Shown one piece after another: positions 1 through 7,846 of a stretch of 24,759 bases of DNA; position 1 is the first letter of the stretch, and each line of letters begins with the position of its first letter. Made by a program: the position numbers and the translations under genes. The notes under the pieces were generated by a model. It did no database searches. It had not been told where the DNA came from and worked only from the letters and a program-made list of their open reading frames with translations. This DNA comes from a virus: the IMG/VR virus record IMGVR_UViG_3300025585_000161, positions 1 through 24,759 of that record; one strand, given 5' to 3'.

Positions 1-54
1 GTGCAACAGGTCGCCAAGTTTCGTGCCCTTGAAGTAGCCGACTAGATCACCCAT
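1..54 (-). CDS. N-terminal fragment of a distal-tail gene, cut by the window edge
   Basis: Only the first 18 codons are present, starting with ATG at 52-54 and reading MGDLVGYFKGTKLGDLLH. The ATG shares one base with the TAA stop of the tape measure gene (TAATG), so translation is probably coupled. In siphophages the gene after the tape measure is usually a distal tail or baseplate component, which is the only basis for the tail assignment. No domain can be judged from so short a piece. Confidence 0.6.
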   Translation of the reverse strand, partial: MGDLVGYFKGTKLGDLLH

Positions 55-2825
55 TAGCGGAGGCTCCGCACGATGCGCTCAATGTCGAGCAGTTGTTTTT
101 GGATGTCCGAAACCGTTTGCGTCAGGCTGTTTTGAGACGCCTTCACCTGCATGAAAAGGTAGTTGTAGTCCGCACCGAGTTCCTTGAGCGCGTCCACGGT
201 CTTCTTGGCCGCGGCTTCGATTTCCTCGGCGGCCGTCTTCTGCTCTTCGGCGATCTTCTCCAGCGCGGCCGTCAGCGCCTCTTGCGCCTGCACCTGAATC
301 TGGTGGGCGATGGAGAATTTGTCGGTTTCGGCCTCGGCCTGCCGCCGTAGGTTTTCGAAGAATTGCGCGCCGCCGTCGGCCGCGAGCGCCTCGGCATCGC
401 CGCCGCCGGGCATGTTGCGCAGCGCCTGCCGCCGCTCAAGCGCGGCACGGCGTCGGAGTTTTCGCGCGGCTCGGCGATACGCGGGCGGTAGGCTCTGCTC
501 CGAATCGGCCTCGGTGCCGCCTGCAAGCCCGATGAGCGTTTGTTGCCGCGTGCGGATGGCCGCTTGGATTGCGCGCTCGATGCCGCGGAGTTGCTCGTCG
601 TACAGTTCCTGCGCGCGCTTGCGCGATTCGTCGGCGCGCTTGTTGATCTCCTCAAGCGCTTTGTTGCGGCGCTCTTCGGCGTCGGCGATCTTCTTGTCCA
701 CCTCTTCGCGCTTGCGCGCGAGCGCCGTGGCGCGCTCTTCGGCCACGTCAAGCGCCTTTTGCGCGCCCTCTAGATTTGCCTTCGCGGAGTCCTCCAACGC
801 CTTCGCGGCCTTGAGCGCCGGGGACTCGGCCTTTTGAGCCATCAGTTGCTCGGCCACCGCGAGGTAGTCGGCATCCTTCGCGCCCGCGGCCTTCATAGCC
901 TCGATAAAGTTCCCGATTTGCTCGGGGTTCAGTTTGCTGAATTCGGGGTTGTTCAGGACGGCCGCGAGTTGCTGAAGCGCGGACATGCCCGAGCCGCCGG
1001 GAACGGGCCCGGCCATGTTGAACGGGTTGGCCGCGCCGAGGTTGCCAACGCGGCCCTCGATGGCCGCTTGATTCATCAGCAGTTCGCCGGGCACGACCAT
1101 GTTGCTACGCGCCTGCCCGCGCTCCTGAGCGCGCGAGAGGAACGCCGAGAAGCGCGAGAAGCCACGGCCGGGGGTGCCGCCGCCGACAGAGGCGGCGATG
1201 CCGCCGATGGTCGTCGAGATGCCCGACGCAAACGAGCCGACGGCGTCGCCGATGGTGCCGCCGACCTTGCTGGCCGCCTGCCCGACGATGCCGAATAGGT
1301 ACTGAATGGCCGACGCGCCCTTTTCCTTGAACGTCTCCCAAACGCCGTCCCAGAGCGTTTCAAACAGTTGCGGCAGATCTTCAAGCCGCAAGCCGTCGAT
1401 GATCTCGCGCACCTGATTGCCCCACGCGGAGAGGCCGGACACCACTTGCCGGATCTGCTCGGCCACGCCGCCCGCGAGCCGCTCGGCAAGCCGGGAAACG
1501 GCATCGATGATCGGTTGCAGGCTCTGGAGCAGTTCGCCGAACACGGGCGCGAGTTGCCGTCCGACGTTCGCCGCGAGGTTTGAGAACGAAGCCGAAAGCC
1601 TGTCGAGGAAATCGGCCGTGGTGAGCGCGTCTTTGTCCAAACCCTTCGACCGGGCTTGGTACTGCGCGAAAACCTCGTTGACCAACGCGGTGCGGCGCTC
1701 TAGGTCGCTGAGGCTATCGGACGTGCGGCCGAGCGTCGCCGCGTACTTGGACATCACCTTTTCGAGGTCAACGGTGATGCCGAGGTTATCGAGGATGAGT
1801 TTGGATTCGCGGCCGATGCCGAGCGCCAACGATTCAAGCGCCGCCGCGGCATCGAGGCCGACGGTGCGGCCGAGGAATCTGGCCACCTCGGCCAGTTTCG
1901 CGAATTCCTCCACGCTCGACGCGGCACCAAGCGCGGCCGCGCGGTTGGCCTGAACCATGAGGTTCGTGTCGGAAATCGTGCCCTTGGTGGCCTCGCGGAG
2001 CACGCCGAGCGCTTCGGGCAACGTGTTGCCCGTGATCTTCGCGAGTTTTTCAAACGACGGCGAAACGGCCTCTTGTTTCGAGAACGCGAGCAGCGAGCCT
2101 ATGGCGGCCGCGCCCGCGCCTAGCAGGCCGATTTTGATGGCGTCAACGAGTTTGTCGGCGATAGCCGCGCCGAGTTCCGTGGCGGCCGTTAGAACGCCGC
2201 CCGCGGCGCCTGCGGCCGCGCGAACGCCGCCGCCCAGCGCGCCACCGACGAGCGGGATGCCCTCGAGCGCGCCGCCGACGATGTCGCCGCCGCCGCGAAC
2301 GGCCGCGCCGCCGAGTATGCCCGTGGCACGGAACGCGCCGCCGAGCGGGTTGCCGGAGAAGAGCGCCTGCCCGGCCGGGCCGATGGCACCACCGATGCCC
2401 GAGACCGCCGAGCCGATGCCCGAGCCGACGCCGCGGAGCGCGTCGCGGAGCGCCGAGCCCGCGCGCCGCGCGCTCTGCGTCAATTGCGTCTCGATGGTGC
2501 GGCTAAGGGTCACCACGACTTTCGTGGACGCCGCCGCGGCCGCCTTGAATGAGTTTTCGAGCGCTTGCCCCGATTTCTCGACTGCATCCGTCAGGCGCTT
2601 CGATGCATCGTCGAGGCGTTTGAAACCGTCCTCGACCTTCTTGAATTCCGCGCCGAACGCGCGCGCGCCGCCTGCCATCGCGGCCAAAAGCCGCGTTTGC
2701 CGCTCTAGCAAGTCGGTGACGCGCTTGATGCTATTCGGGTCGAGACCGCTTGCCCCAGCCGACGATGCCGGGCTTGGGCCCGCTCCCCCCGACTGGCGCT
2801 TGATCGTGATGTTGAGTTCCGCCAC
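54..2825 (-). CDS. tail tape measure protein
   Basis: A 923-residue protein that would sit inside the tail tube, set its length and help DNA ejection. At about 1.5 angstroms per residue it predicts a tail near 140 nm. Residues 1-110 are helical and charged. About 110-250 is Gly/Ala-rich and hydrophobic, with a membrane-like stretch around IGLLGAGAAAIGSLLAF. About 250-450 carries segments typical of tape measures (LGRTVGLDAAAALESLA, LDNLGITVDLEKV). About 690-780 is a Lys/Glu/Arg coiled coil. The start is a GTG with GGAG about seven bases upstream. It overlaps the end of the frameshifted chaperone frame by 95 bases and ends in TAATG with the next gene. Size, composition and the position after the chaperones make the call firm. 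Confidence 0.95.
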   Translation of the reverse strand: MAELNITIKRQSGGAGPSPASSAGASGLDPNSIKRVTDLLERQTRLLAAMAGGARAFGAEFKKVEDGFKRLDDASKRLTDAVEKSGQALENSFKAAAAASTKVVVTLSRTIETQLTQSARRAGSALRDALRGVGSGIGSAVSGIGGAIGPAGQALFSGNPLGGAFRATGILGGAAVRGGGDIVGGALEGIPLVGGALGGGVRAAAGAAGGVLTAATELGAAIADKLVDAIKIGLLGAGAAAIGSLLAFSKQEAVSPSFEKLAKITGNTLPEALGVLREATKGTISDTNLMVQANRAAALGAASSVEEFAKLAEVARFLGRTVGLDAAAALESLALGIGRESKLILDNLGITVDLEKVMSKYAATLGRTSDSLSDLERRTALVNEVFAQYQARSKGLDKDALTTADFLDRLSASFSNLAANVGRQLAPVFGELLQSLQPIIDAVSRLAERLAGGVAEQIRQVVSGLSAWGNQVREIIDGLRLEDLPQLFETLWDGVWETFKEKGASAIQYLFGIVGQAASKVGGTIGDAVGSFASGISTTIGGIAASVGGGTPGRGFSRFSAFLSRAQERGQARSNMVVPGELLMNQAAIEGRVGNLGAANPFNMAGPVPGGSGMSALQQLAAVLNNPEFSKLNPEQIGNFIEAMKAAGAKDADYLAVAEQLMAQKAESPALKAAKALEDSAKANLEGAQKALDVAEERATALARKREEVDKKIADAEERRNKALEEINKRADESRKRAQELYDEQLRGIERAIQAAIRTRQQTLIGLAGGTEADSEQSLPPAYRRAARKLRRRAALERRQALRNMPGGGDAEALAADGGAQFFENLRRQAEAETDKFSIAHQIQVQAQEALTAALEKIAEEQKTAAEEIEAAAKKTVDALKELGADYNYLFMQVKASQNSLTQTVSDIQKQLLDIERIVRSLR

Positions 2826-3395
2826 CGACTGCTCCGAGGTTCGACACCACCGCTAGGTGGTCGGCAACGCACAAAAGGCCGAGCACAAGTCTATAGGTAA
2901 CCGCAAGACGTTCGGGCTGTTCGCGAAGGCCGCCGGGAAATGGGAAGTCGCCCGTTTTCGATGCGTGCACGAGATCGAGCGCCGTGCCGTAGTGCTTGCG
3001 GTCTTTCGGTGGCGGCTTGCCGAGGCAGAAATGTTCCACCTCGGCAAGTATCAGTTTGGGGCTTCTTCGCCGTCCTTTTGCTGCTCGTCCATGAAGTAGA
3101 GAATGCCTTGCGTCAGCCGCTCGACGGGCTTTGAACGCTGGCTTTCCATCCATTTCTTCCATTTGTCGCCGCTCGATCCGCGGGGCGGAATTCCCTCGTC
3201 GCCGCGGTCAACGTAGGCCGCGAGCATCAGCGCGGTTGTTTCGGGCGCGAGAAGGTCTTTGGACGCAGCGCGCTGCCATGAAGCCTTCGTCCACGCGGAG
3301 GCGTCCTTCAGAAAAACAACGCCGAGACCGAAGTCGGAGAGATCGACTTCGGCCTCAAGCCACGACGTCTTGCGAAACCATGCGGGGTGTGCCAT
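2731..3395 (-). CDS. tail assembly chaperone, frameshifted long form (lambda gpGT-like)
   Basis: The predicted -1 frameshift product is 221 residues: the first 114 codons of the short form, then 107 residues in the -1 frame, reading on as LILAEVEHFCLGKPPPKDRK and ending at 2731. The shift occurs at C CCA AAC (3054-3060), directly before the zero-frame TGA. The -1 frame is open to 2731 and looks protein-like up to about VADHLAVV. The last ~30 residues overlap the start of the tape measure gene and are Gly/Pro-rich. Lambda-type GT fusions recruit tail tube protein to the tape measure complex. I infer the same here from position and signal, since sequence similarity cannot be judged by eye. Confidence 0.85.
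3016..3048 (-). promoter_or_regulatory. frameshift-stimulating hairpin
   Basis: On the transcript, CTTGCCGAGG (3039-3048) and CCTCGGCAAG (3016-3025) form a perfect 10-bp stem around a 13-base loop. The spacer from the slippery heptamer is five bases, within the range that stimulates -1 frameshifting. The stem lies inside the -1 frame coding sequence. A pseudoknot with downstream C-rich sequence is possible but not shown. Confidence 0.85.
3051..3395 (-). CDS. tail assembly chaperone, short form (lambda gpG-like)
   Basis: A 114-residue protein read in the zero frame, ending at a TGA just after the slippery heptamer. By analogy with lambda gpG it would bind the tape measure during tail assembly and be absent from the virion. 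I chose ATG at 3393-3395 (MAHPAWF) because AAGGTG lies six bases upstream; the GTG nine bases earlier overlaps that ribosome site. The protein is acidic/aromatic with a Lys-rich middle and shows no motif I recognise. The assignment rests on position between the tail tube and tape measure genes and on the frameshift architecture. Confidence 0.88.
   Translation of the reverse strand: MAHPAWFRKTSWLEAEVDLSDFGLGVVFLKDASAWTKASWQRAASKDLLAPETTALMLAAYVDRGDEGIPPRGSSGDKWKKWMESQRSKPVERLTQGILYFMDEQQKDGEEAPN
3054..3060 (-). promoter_or_regulatory. programmed -1 ribosomal frameshift slippery site
   Basis: The minus strand reads C CCA AAC in the zero frame of the chaperone gene, a perfect X XXY YYZ heptamer. 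The next codon is the zero-frame stop TGA. After slipping back one base, the frame continues as CTG ATA CTT and stays open for 107 codons. A perfect hairpin starts five bases downstream. This is the usual arrangement for tail-chaperone frameshifting in siphophages. Confidence 0.9.
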
Positions 3396-3413
3396 AGGCG
3401 ACACCTTACCACA

Positions 3414-4652
3414 TCAGGTGTTGTTGTCGTTGTAGGCGAGCACGGTGCACAAGTCGGTCTGCCCGGAGGCGAGCCGCGCCGTGCCCGAGAAGGTCACTTG
3501 CTTGTAGTCGCCGCCCGAAGACGGCGGCTCCTTCGTCTCGACGTCGAAGAGCGGGACTTCCAGTTGCCAAGCCGTGTTCTTCACGGTGATGGCCGTGCCC
3601 GTGCCGTCGATGGCGAACGGGAGCGCCGGGGAAACCGTCAGGACGGCCGAGGCAATCGCGGTGATCTTCGTGACGCAAACCTTATTCGAAGCCGAGTGCA
3701 CGAGGATGATGTAGTCATCCACGGCGAGGCCCGAGGCGCTCGCCACGGTCACCGAGGTGGCACCCGAGGCCAGCGACTGGGAGCACGTCGTGTCGCCGGA
3801 CGGCGTCGAGCCGTGGCCCATGACCTTCACCTTGCCCTGACGGAGTTTCCCGAGGCGCGTGAGCCGGAGGTAGTCCGTCGAAGCCATGATGAACGCGCCC
3901 GAGATTTCGAGGCTCGGCGCCTTGCGGTAGGCGCGCGTCCACGTGAGGTGCTGGCCTGCGTCGGTGTTGTTGGCGTGGAACGAAACCGAGAGGTTGTTTG
4001 AGTAGTTGAGCGACAGGTTGATGAGGTCGGTCGTGTCGCCCTGATAAGACGGCAGCGTGCCCGTGTCGGGAGCCAATTTGAGGTCGATGTACACGTTGCC
4101 CGTGGTGTACGGGTCTTGCGCCGGGAACGTCGGCGAAGGCGCCGCGGAGGTGAGCGGCACCTCCTGATTCACGAAGATGCGGTTTTGCAAACGCACCTCT
4201 TCGATGTTCGTGCGGTCGAAGGCCATCGTGAAGCCGTTGAACAGCACGCCGCGGAGCGCGCGGCCCGTGTCGGTGTTTGAGCCCGTGCCGCCGAAGCCCG
4301 ACGTGCCCGCGCCAATGGTGCCGTTCCAATACTGCTCGATGCCGTGGTACGACGGCAGGCCGTTCGTCTTCGTGAGCGTAGCGTTGAGCAGGAAAGAGAT
4401 GTTCTCGGGGAACATGGGCGTTTCCAAGGTGCCCTCGGCCGCGTTGCGCGAGGTCATGACCTTGTACTTGACGCCCGGATCCTTGTGCTCGGTGTCGATG
4501 GCCTTGGCCGTGATCGTCTCGCCCGCCTTGAGGCCGTCGGTGAAGATCGGCACGTAAAAAGGCGCGGTCGTGTTGAAGGCTTCGGTGCGGCTGGTCGGCG
4601 TCGAGTTGACGTTCGCCCGCAGATACATCATGTCGTTGAGAATGTCAGCCAT
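3414..4652 (-). CDS. major tail tube protein with an inserted beta domain
   Basis: A 412-residue beta-rich protein expected to polymerise into the tail tube. The first ~270 residues and the last ~50 (TAWQLEVPLFDVETK onward) look like a tail-tube fold. Between about 280 and 358 lies an insert with the common phage surface motif SGATSVTVASASGLAVDDYI and three Cys residues nearby. Such inserts often decorate the outside of the tube. ATG at 4650-4652 is preceded by AGGTGA. It sits directly before the chaperone and tape measure genes, as tail-tube genes do. At 412 residues it is long for the family, which the insert explains. Confidence 0.85.
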   Translation of the reverse strand: MADILNDMMYLRANVNSTPTSRTEAFNTTAPFYVPIFTDGLKAGETITAKAIDTEHKDPGVKYKVMTSRNAAEGTLETPMFPENISFLLNATLTKTNGLPSYHGIEQYWNGTIGAGTSGFGGTGSNTDTGRALRGVLFNGFTMAFDRTNIEEVRLQNRIFVNQEVPLTSAAPSPTFPAQDPYTTGNVYIDLKLAPDTGTLPSYQGDTTDLINLSLNYSNNLSVSFHANNTDAGQHLTWTRAYRKAPSLEISGAFIMASTDYLRLTRLGKLRQGKVKVMGHGSTPSGDTTCSQSLASGATSVTVASASGLAVDDYIILVHSASNKVCVTKITAIASAVLTVSPALPFAIDGTGTAITVKNTAWQLEVPLFDVETKEPPSSGGDYKQVTFSGTARLASGQTDLCTVLAYNDNNT

Positions 4653-4659
4653 GTTTCAC

Positions 4660-5145
4660 CTAGTTGTAGATGCGTCGAGGCCCGCGCAAGGTCAGCACGC
4701 CCGTCCAGAGGTAGGCCCGCGGCGGGCCTTGCCCATTGGTCAGTAGCGGCACGATCTCGCGGGGCACGAGTTCATATTGCCTGATGGTGGAAGAGCCAAG
4801 GTTGGAGCCGCGGGCGGCTCGGTTGTACAGAATTCCCAAGAGCACGTCGGCGGCGTTCTCGATGGCCGCGGTGCTCGCCGCGCCCTCGGCCGCGCGGTAC
4901 ATGATGGCGAGCGGCACCGTGACGTATTCGTAGTACTGGCCTTCGACAAAAGCCTCGTGGCCCATTGCGCCCATGCGCGCGCAAATGAGCGGCAGGCGGT
5001 CGGACTGCAAGAGTTGCTCGATGTCCTGCGGCACGATGTTGCCGTCATAGAAACGGAATTCGGTTAGGCCGAGCGCGGTGTACGCCGTCTTCGTTTGCAG
5101 ATAGGCCCAGAAGTCGGCCTGCATGTCCGTCCAAGGTGAGGTCAC
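4660..5145 (-). CDS. probable tail terminator / tail completion protein
   Basis: A 161-residue protein just before the tail tube gene, the usual place for the tail terminator that caps the tube and joins it to the neck. It has an N-terminal helix (MQADFWAYLQTKTAYTALGL) followed by alternating strands and helices, and ends in a beta segment (RAYLWTGVLTLRG), a pattern seen in small tail-terminator proteins. It starts with GTG in a four-base GTGA overlap with the preceding gene's stop. The function is inferred from position and secondary-structure feel, not from a diagnostic motif. Confidence 0.55.
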   Translation of the reverse strand: MTSPWTDMQADFWAYLQTKTAYTALGLTEFRFYDGNIVPQDIEQLLQSDRLPLICARMGAMGHEAFVEGQYYEYVTVPLAIMYRAAEGAASTAAIENAADVLLGILYNRAARGSNLGSSTIRQYELVPREIVPLLTNGQGPPRAYLWTGVLTLRGPRRIYN

Positions 5146-5630
5146 GTCGAAGCCCTCGGCAGCACGTTGCTGTTAAGCCATTGTTCAATAGTGGCGTCGA
5201 GCACCTTATCCAAGGCGCGGAGATCCCAGATTTTCGCGTCATCCTCGTGCCCGACCACCGCGCCGAACGGGTCGCGCATTTCGCGCTGGAGCGGCCCGCG
5301 GTAGTTCTGATGCGGGTCGATGTTCGCCGCGAGCGGCCGCGTCCACGTGAAAAACGTGGTGGCCTCGGCGAGCGCGCCCGTCCAAAAGTACTTGGCCCAA
5401 ATCACACCGTTGGCCGAAGGGTTTGCGTAGTAGCCGAAGCCTTGCTGCCGGGCGTCCACGGTGATGCCCTTGACGCTGCCCATGCCACCTTTGCGCCACC
5501 GCTCGGACTGCGATTTGCCGATGCTGTCGCGCGCGAAACCCCAAAAGTCTGACCAGTCCTCTAGGCGCTTGTCGAGTTGCAGCAGCAACGCCATCGCGTC
5601 CTGCTCGGTTTCGACGGTGACGTTGGCCAC
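5142..5630 (-). CDS. putative neck / head-tail joining protein
   Basis: A 162-residue protein of unknown family. Its N-terminal half is helical (LLLQLDKRLEDWSDFWGFARD), and the middle has an aromatic stretch (GFGYYANPSANGVIWAKYFW). This layout recalls gp10-like or virion-morphogenesis neck proteins, which keep a helix followed by SxxxRW-type segments (here SQSERWRKGGMG, roughly residues 40-51). GTG at 5628-5630 follows the TAG of the upstream gene directly and has AAGGTG six bases upstream. It overlaps the next gene as GTGA. Neck function is inferred from location between the connector candidate and the tail terminator. Confidence 0.5.
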   Translation of the reverse strand: MANVTVETEQDAMALLLQLDKRLEDWSDFWGFARDSIGKSQSERWRKGGMGSVKGITVDARQQGFGYYANPSANGVIWAKYFWTGALAEATTFFTWTRPLAANIDPHQNYRGPLQREMRDPFGAVVGHEDDAKIWDLRALDKVLDATIEQWLNSNVLPRAST

Positions 5631-6029
5631 CTAGCGCACCTTCTCGACGGCAATCGTGGAGGGGAAGCGCCGCTCGTTGTAAACCTTCGAACCGTCGAGG
5701 CCCGCCACGTAGCCGCGCGTCAAAATCGTCGTGGCCGCGCTGCGCGCCTCGGCCATGAGGAAGTCGGAGTATTTGGCCTGCTCGTTTTGCTCGGGCGAAA
5801 CCTTCACGAGGTTTTGCCTGATGTACCACGATGATGCGACCTTGAGCCAGATTTGCCCGATCTCGGGCGGCACGCTTGTGAGCGTCCATAGGCTGCGGTC
5901 AAAATCGGCAAACATCGTATTCACGAACACGTCGGCCTCGGTTTCGGCCAATGTCGCGCGCGTCGAGACCAACGAGGGGAAACCCTCTAGGAAGTCAGCC
6001 GCGGCCACGAGTTTTCCGTAAATGGCCAT
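5631..6029 (-). CDS. probable head-tail connector (gp6-like adaptor)
   Basis: A 132-residue, almost entirely helical protein (ADVFVNTMFADFDRSLWTL, then PPEIGQIWLKVASSWYIRQN). All-alpha proteins of this size, two to three genes before the tail terminator, are usually gp6/gp15-like adaptors that dock under the portal ring. I chose ATG at 6027-6029, which overlaps the upstream TGA as TGATG and has GAAGGA close upstream; an in-frame start 24 bases earlier is inside the previous gene. The fold call is by pattern only. Confidence 0.55.
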   Translation of the reverse strand: MAIYGKLVAAADFLEGFPSLVSTRATLAETEADVFVNTMFADFDRSLWTLTSVPPEIGQIWLKVASSWYIRQNLVKVSPEQNEQAKYSDFLMAEARSAATTILTRGYVAGLDGSKVYNERRFPSTIAVEKVR

Positions 6030-6301
6030 CAATCCTTCTCGTGCGCAAACCAAGTCACGTATCGGTCTTGGCTTGCAAATTGGCTATTGCTGATCGAGAT
6101 GGTGAAGCCCGTTTTGCTGATGCCCGTGGCCGTCCACGTCGCGCCTGCGATCTCGTCGGCACCGTTGGTGACGACGAACACGGCCGGAGCCTCGACGAAC
6201 GGCGTCACGAACGTGACGGCCGTGGTGGCCGAGCCGCCCGCCGAGAAGGTCACGAGCGTTTGGCTGAGTTCCAGCAGGCGGCCTTTGAATCCCACGCTCA
6301 T
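6029..6301 (-). CDS. small beta-sandwich protein resembling an H-type lectin domain
   Basis: A 90-residue, beta-rich protein. The order of short strands (VTFSAGGSATTAVTFVTPF, APAVFVVTN, TWTATGISKTGFTISI, YVTWFAHEKD) matches the H-type lectin pattern: paired F-P-V strands, a T-x-T-G-F strand and a final V-x-W-x-A strand. Such domains bind sugars or act as trimeric caps in other phage proteins. The gene begins at ATG 6299-6301 in an ATGA overlap and ends in TGATG with the connector candidate. Its place between head and connector genes is unusual for a receptor-binding protein, so a capsid decoration or neck-fibre role is possible. The fold match is by eye. Confidence 0.5.
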   Translation of the reverse strand: MSVGFKGRLLELSQTLVTFSAGGSATTAVTFVTPFVEAPAVFVVTNGADEIAGATWTATGISKTGFTISISNSQFASQDRYVTWFAHEKD

Positions 6302-6687
6302 GTCGTCACCTCTTGCTGCGAGAGCCAACGGCGTCGGAGCGCCCGGCCCTCTTCGACGGCTTCTTTGTAGTAGATCTCGGGCACGGGCACGAGGTATGAA
6401 ACGTCCCCAAAACCGAGGCCGAGACTGTCCCAAGCCGACGAAGCCACGCGGCCGGAGTTCTCGCGCGTTTCAATGGTACGCCATTCCTCAAGAGTCAGGA
6501 CGCGCCATAGGTAGCGCCCCATCACGCCGTCGGGCGCGACCTTGCCGAGCATGTCGCGCGGCACCTCCATGCGGAAGTGCACGATGCCCGCCGCGGTAGC
6601 CTCGGACACGATGCGCCGCCGCTGCACGGCGCGGATGTGCGCCGCGAAACTGAGGAAGAGGTTGTTGCGATTGATGCGCCACGCCAT
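6298..6687 (-). CDS. hypothetical head/connector-region protein
   Basis: A 129-residue protein of no family I recognise. It has an Arg-rich N-terminus (MAWRINRNNLFLSFAAHIRA), a central segment with several Trp (YLWRVLTLEEWRTIE) and a charged C-terminal helix. ATG at 6685-6687 overlaps the upstream TGA as TGATG, and the end overlaps the next gene as ATGA, so it belongs to the head-to-tail operon. A structural or head-completion role is likely from location alone. Confidence 0.65.
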   Translation of the reverse strand: MAWRINRNNLFLSFAAHIRAVQRRRIVSEATAAGIVHFRMEVPRDMLGKVAPDGVMGRYLWRVLTLEEWRTIETRENSGRVASSAWDSLGLGFGDVSYLVPVPEIYYKEAVEEGRALRRRWLSQQEVTT

Positions 6688-7475
6688 CAGAGCGTCCCGT
6701 CGATGTAGTTGATGGCCTCGGAGCGTCGGCCTTGGCGCGTGACCAGTCGGTTGACGGTCTCGCGAAATCGGAAGCCCTCGAAAACGGCGTGCCGGGCGAT
6801 GTTGTCGGCACCGTCTAGGCCGATGTCCTCCATGTCGGCCGAGCGCCGCGTGGCCCTTTTCGCGTCGGCTTGGTTGACGCCCTGAATGGTGACGGGCTCG
6901 ACGCCGGGCGCGTCGGACGGAGCGGGCGCGGCCTCGGGCGCTGGCTGCTCTGCGCCGGGCGCGGCCTGCTCGCCGGGCGCGCGCGGGCCGGGCGGCTTGG
7001 CCTGCGCCTCGTCGCGCTTCGCGATGTCGCGCTTGAGCACCTTGTTGGCGTCTTCCATGGCGCGCTCGATGCGGTCGAGCGCCTTATCCATCGCGGTCTT
7101 CTGAAGCCCTAGGACGGGCGCTGCACCCTTCTCCACGTCGGCCTTGGTGTTGCCACCCGCCGGGGCCGGGAGCGCGTCAGAAGCCGCCGCATCGAAGCCC
7201 ATGGCCGAGCCGCCCAGAGTGCGCGTGACGCTCTTGACGAATACGCGCACGTCTAGCGTCAGTTGCTTGCGGAAGGTCGAAAGTTGGCGGCGCGAAGTTT
7301 CGAACGACGTGCCGACGCCTACGGGGAGCGCGGCGATCCGTCGCACGGTCTTCTTGCGGAGCAGCAGTTCAAGCGCGAGCACGGCCGCGAGCGCCTCGCG
7401 CCACGAGATGCCCTTTTGCCGCTCGATGTCCTCGATGGCCTCGCGGTGAATCTGAGCGAAGCCCTGCCACGTCAT
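6687..7475 (-). CDS. hypothetical structural protein with a Pro/Ala-rich linker
   Basis: A 262-residue protein. Residues 1-100 are helical (IHREAIEDIERQKGISWREA). A charged helix around 128-155 (DKALDRIERAMEDANKVLKR) precedes a Pro/Ala/Glu linker at about 157-192, then a basic C-terminal part (RRSADMEDIGLDGADNIARH). The linker suggests two modules, such as a minor head protein that must flex or pass through a channel. The start is ATG at 7473-7475 in an ATGA overlap. No named family could be assigned. Confidence 0.65.
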   Translation of the reverse strand: MTWQGFAQIHREAIEDIERQKGISWREALAAVLALELLLRKKTVRRIAALPVGVGTSFETSRRQLSTFRKQLTLDVRVFVKSVTRTLGGSAMGFDAAASDALPAPAGGNTKADVEKGAAPVLGLQKTAMDKALDRIERAMEDANKVLKRDIAKRDEAQAKPPGPRAPGEQAAPGAEQPAPEAAPAPSDAPGVEPVTIQGVNQADAKRATRRSADMEDIGLDGADNIARHAVFEGFRFRETVNRLVTRQGRRSEAINYIDGTL

Positions 7476-7846
7476 TTCAGCGCCCAGCCGACGACGCCGC
7501 GCGTCGTCTCAAGAGGTTCACACTCGACGCCTTCGGGCTGCTCTTCGTAGACCACGCGGCCGTCGGCGGCGAAGCCGAGCACGTGCGATGGCATCACGAT
7601 GGTGGGCGCGCAATCGTCCACCTGATAGCCGCGGCGTCGCATCCCGTCGATCTGCGCACCGTTGACGTCCACCGATTTCGAGCCTTTGCGCATCCTGCGC
7701 GAGGGGTTCGCGCGCTCGGCTTCGCGCTTCTTCTGCGCGTCGGCCGCCGCGGTTTCCTTGAACACGCCGCGGAGTTCGTTGACGTCTCGGCCCGTGGCCT
7801 TGACCTCCCACGTGCCGTCAGGGTTTGTGGTTTTTCGTATTGCCAC
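7472..7846 (-). CDS. hypothetical protein, head operon
   Basis: A 124-residue protein starting with GTG (7844-7846), inside the last 29 bases of the preceding gene and with GAGG nine bases upstream. The N-terminal half is basic and helical (VNELRGVFKETAAADAQKKR); the C-terminal half is beta-like (APTIVMPSHVLGFAADGRVV). This is typical of small capsid-associated proteins, but no family is recognised. Its overlaps with both neighbours show it is co-translated with them. Confidence 0.6.
   Translation of the reverse strand: MAIRKTTNPDGTWEVKATGRDVNELRGVFKETAAADAQKKREAERANPSRRMRKGSKSVDVNGAQIDGMRRRGYQVDDCAPTIVMPSHVLGFAADGRVVYEEQPEGVECEPLETTRGVVGWALK

Noticed and set aside
1957-2856. Long plus-strand open frame opposite the tape measure gene
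   Set aside because: Its translation is Pro/Ala/Ser-rich low complexity, a usual shadow of a G/C-rich gene, and the minus strand is fully explained.
2853-3047. Minus-strand open frame following the short chaperone in the same frame
   Set aside because: The -1 frame, not this one, joins the slippery site. This translation is Ser/Arg/Thr-rich and shadow-like.
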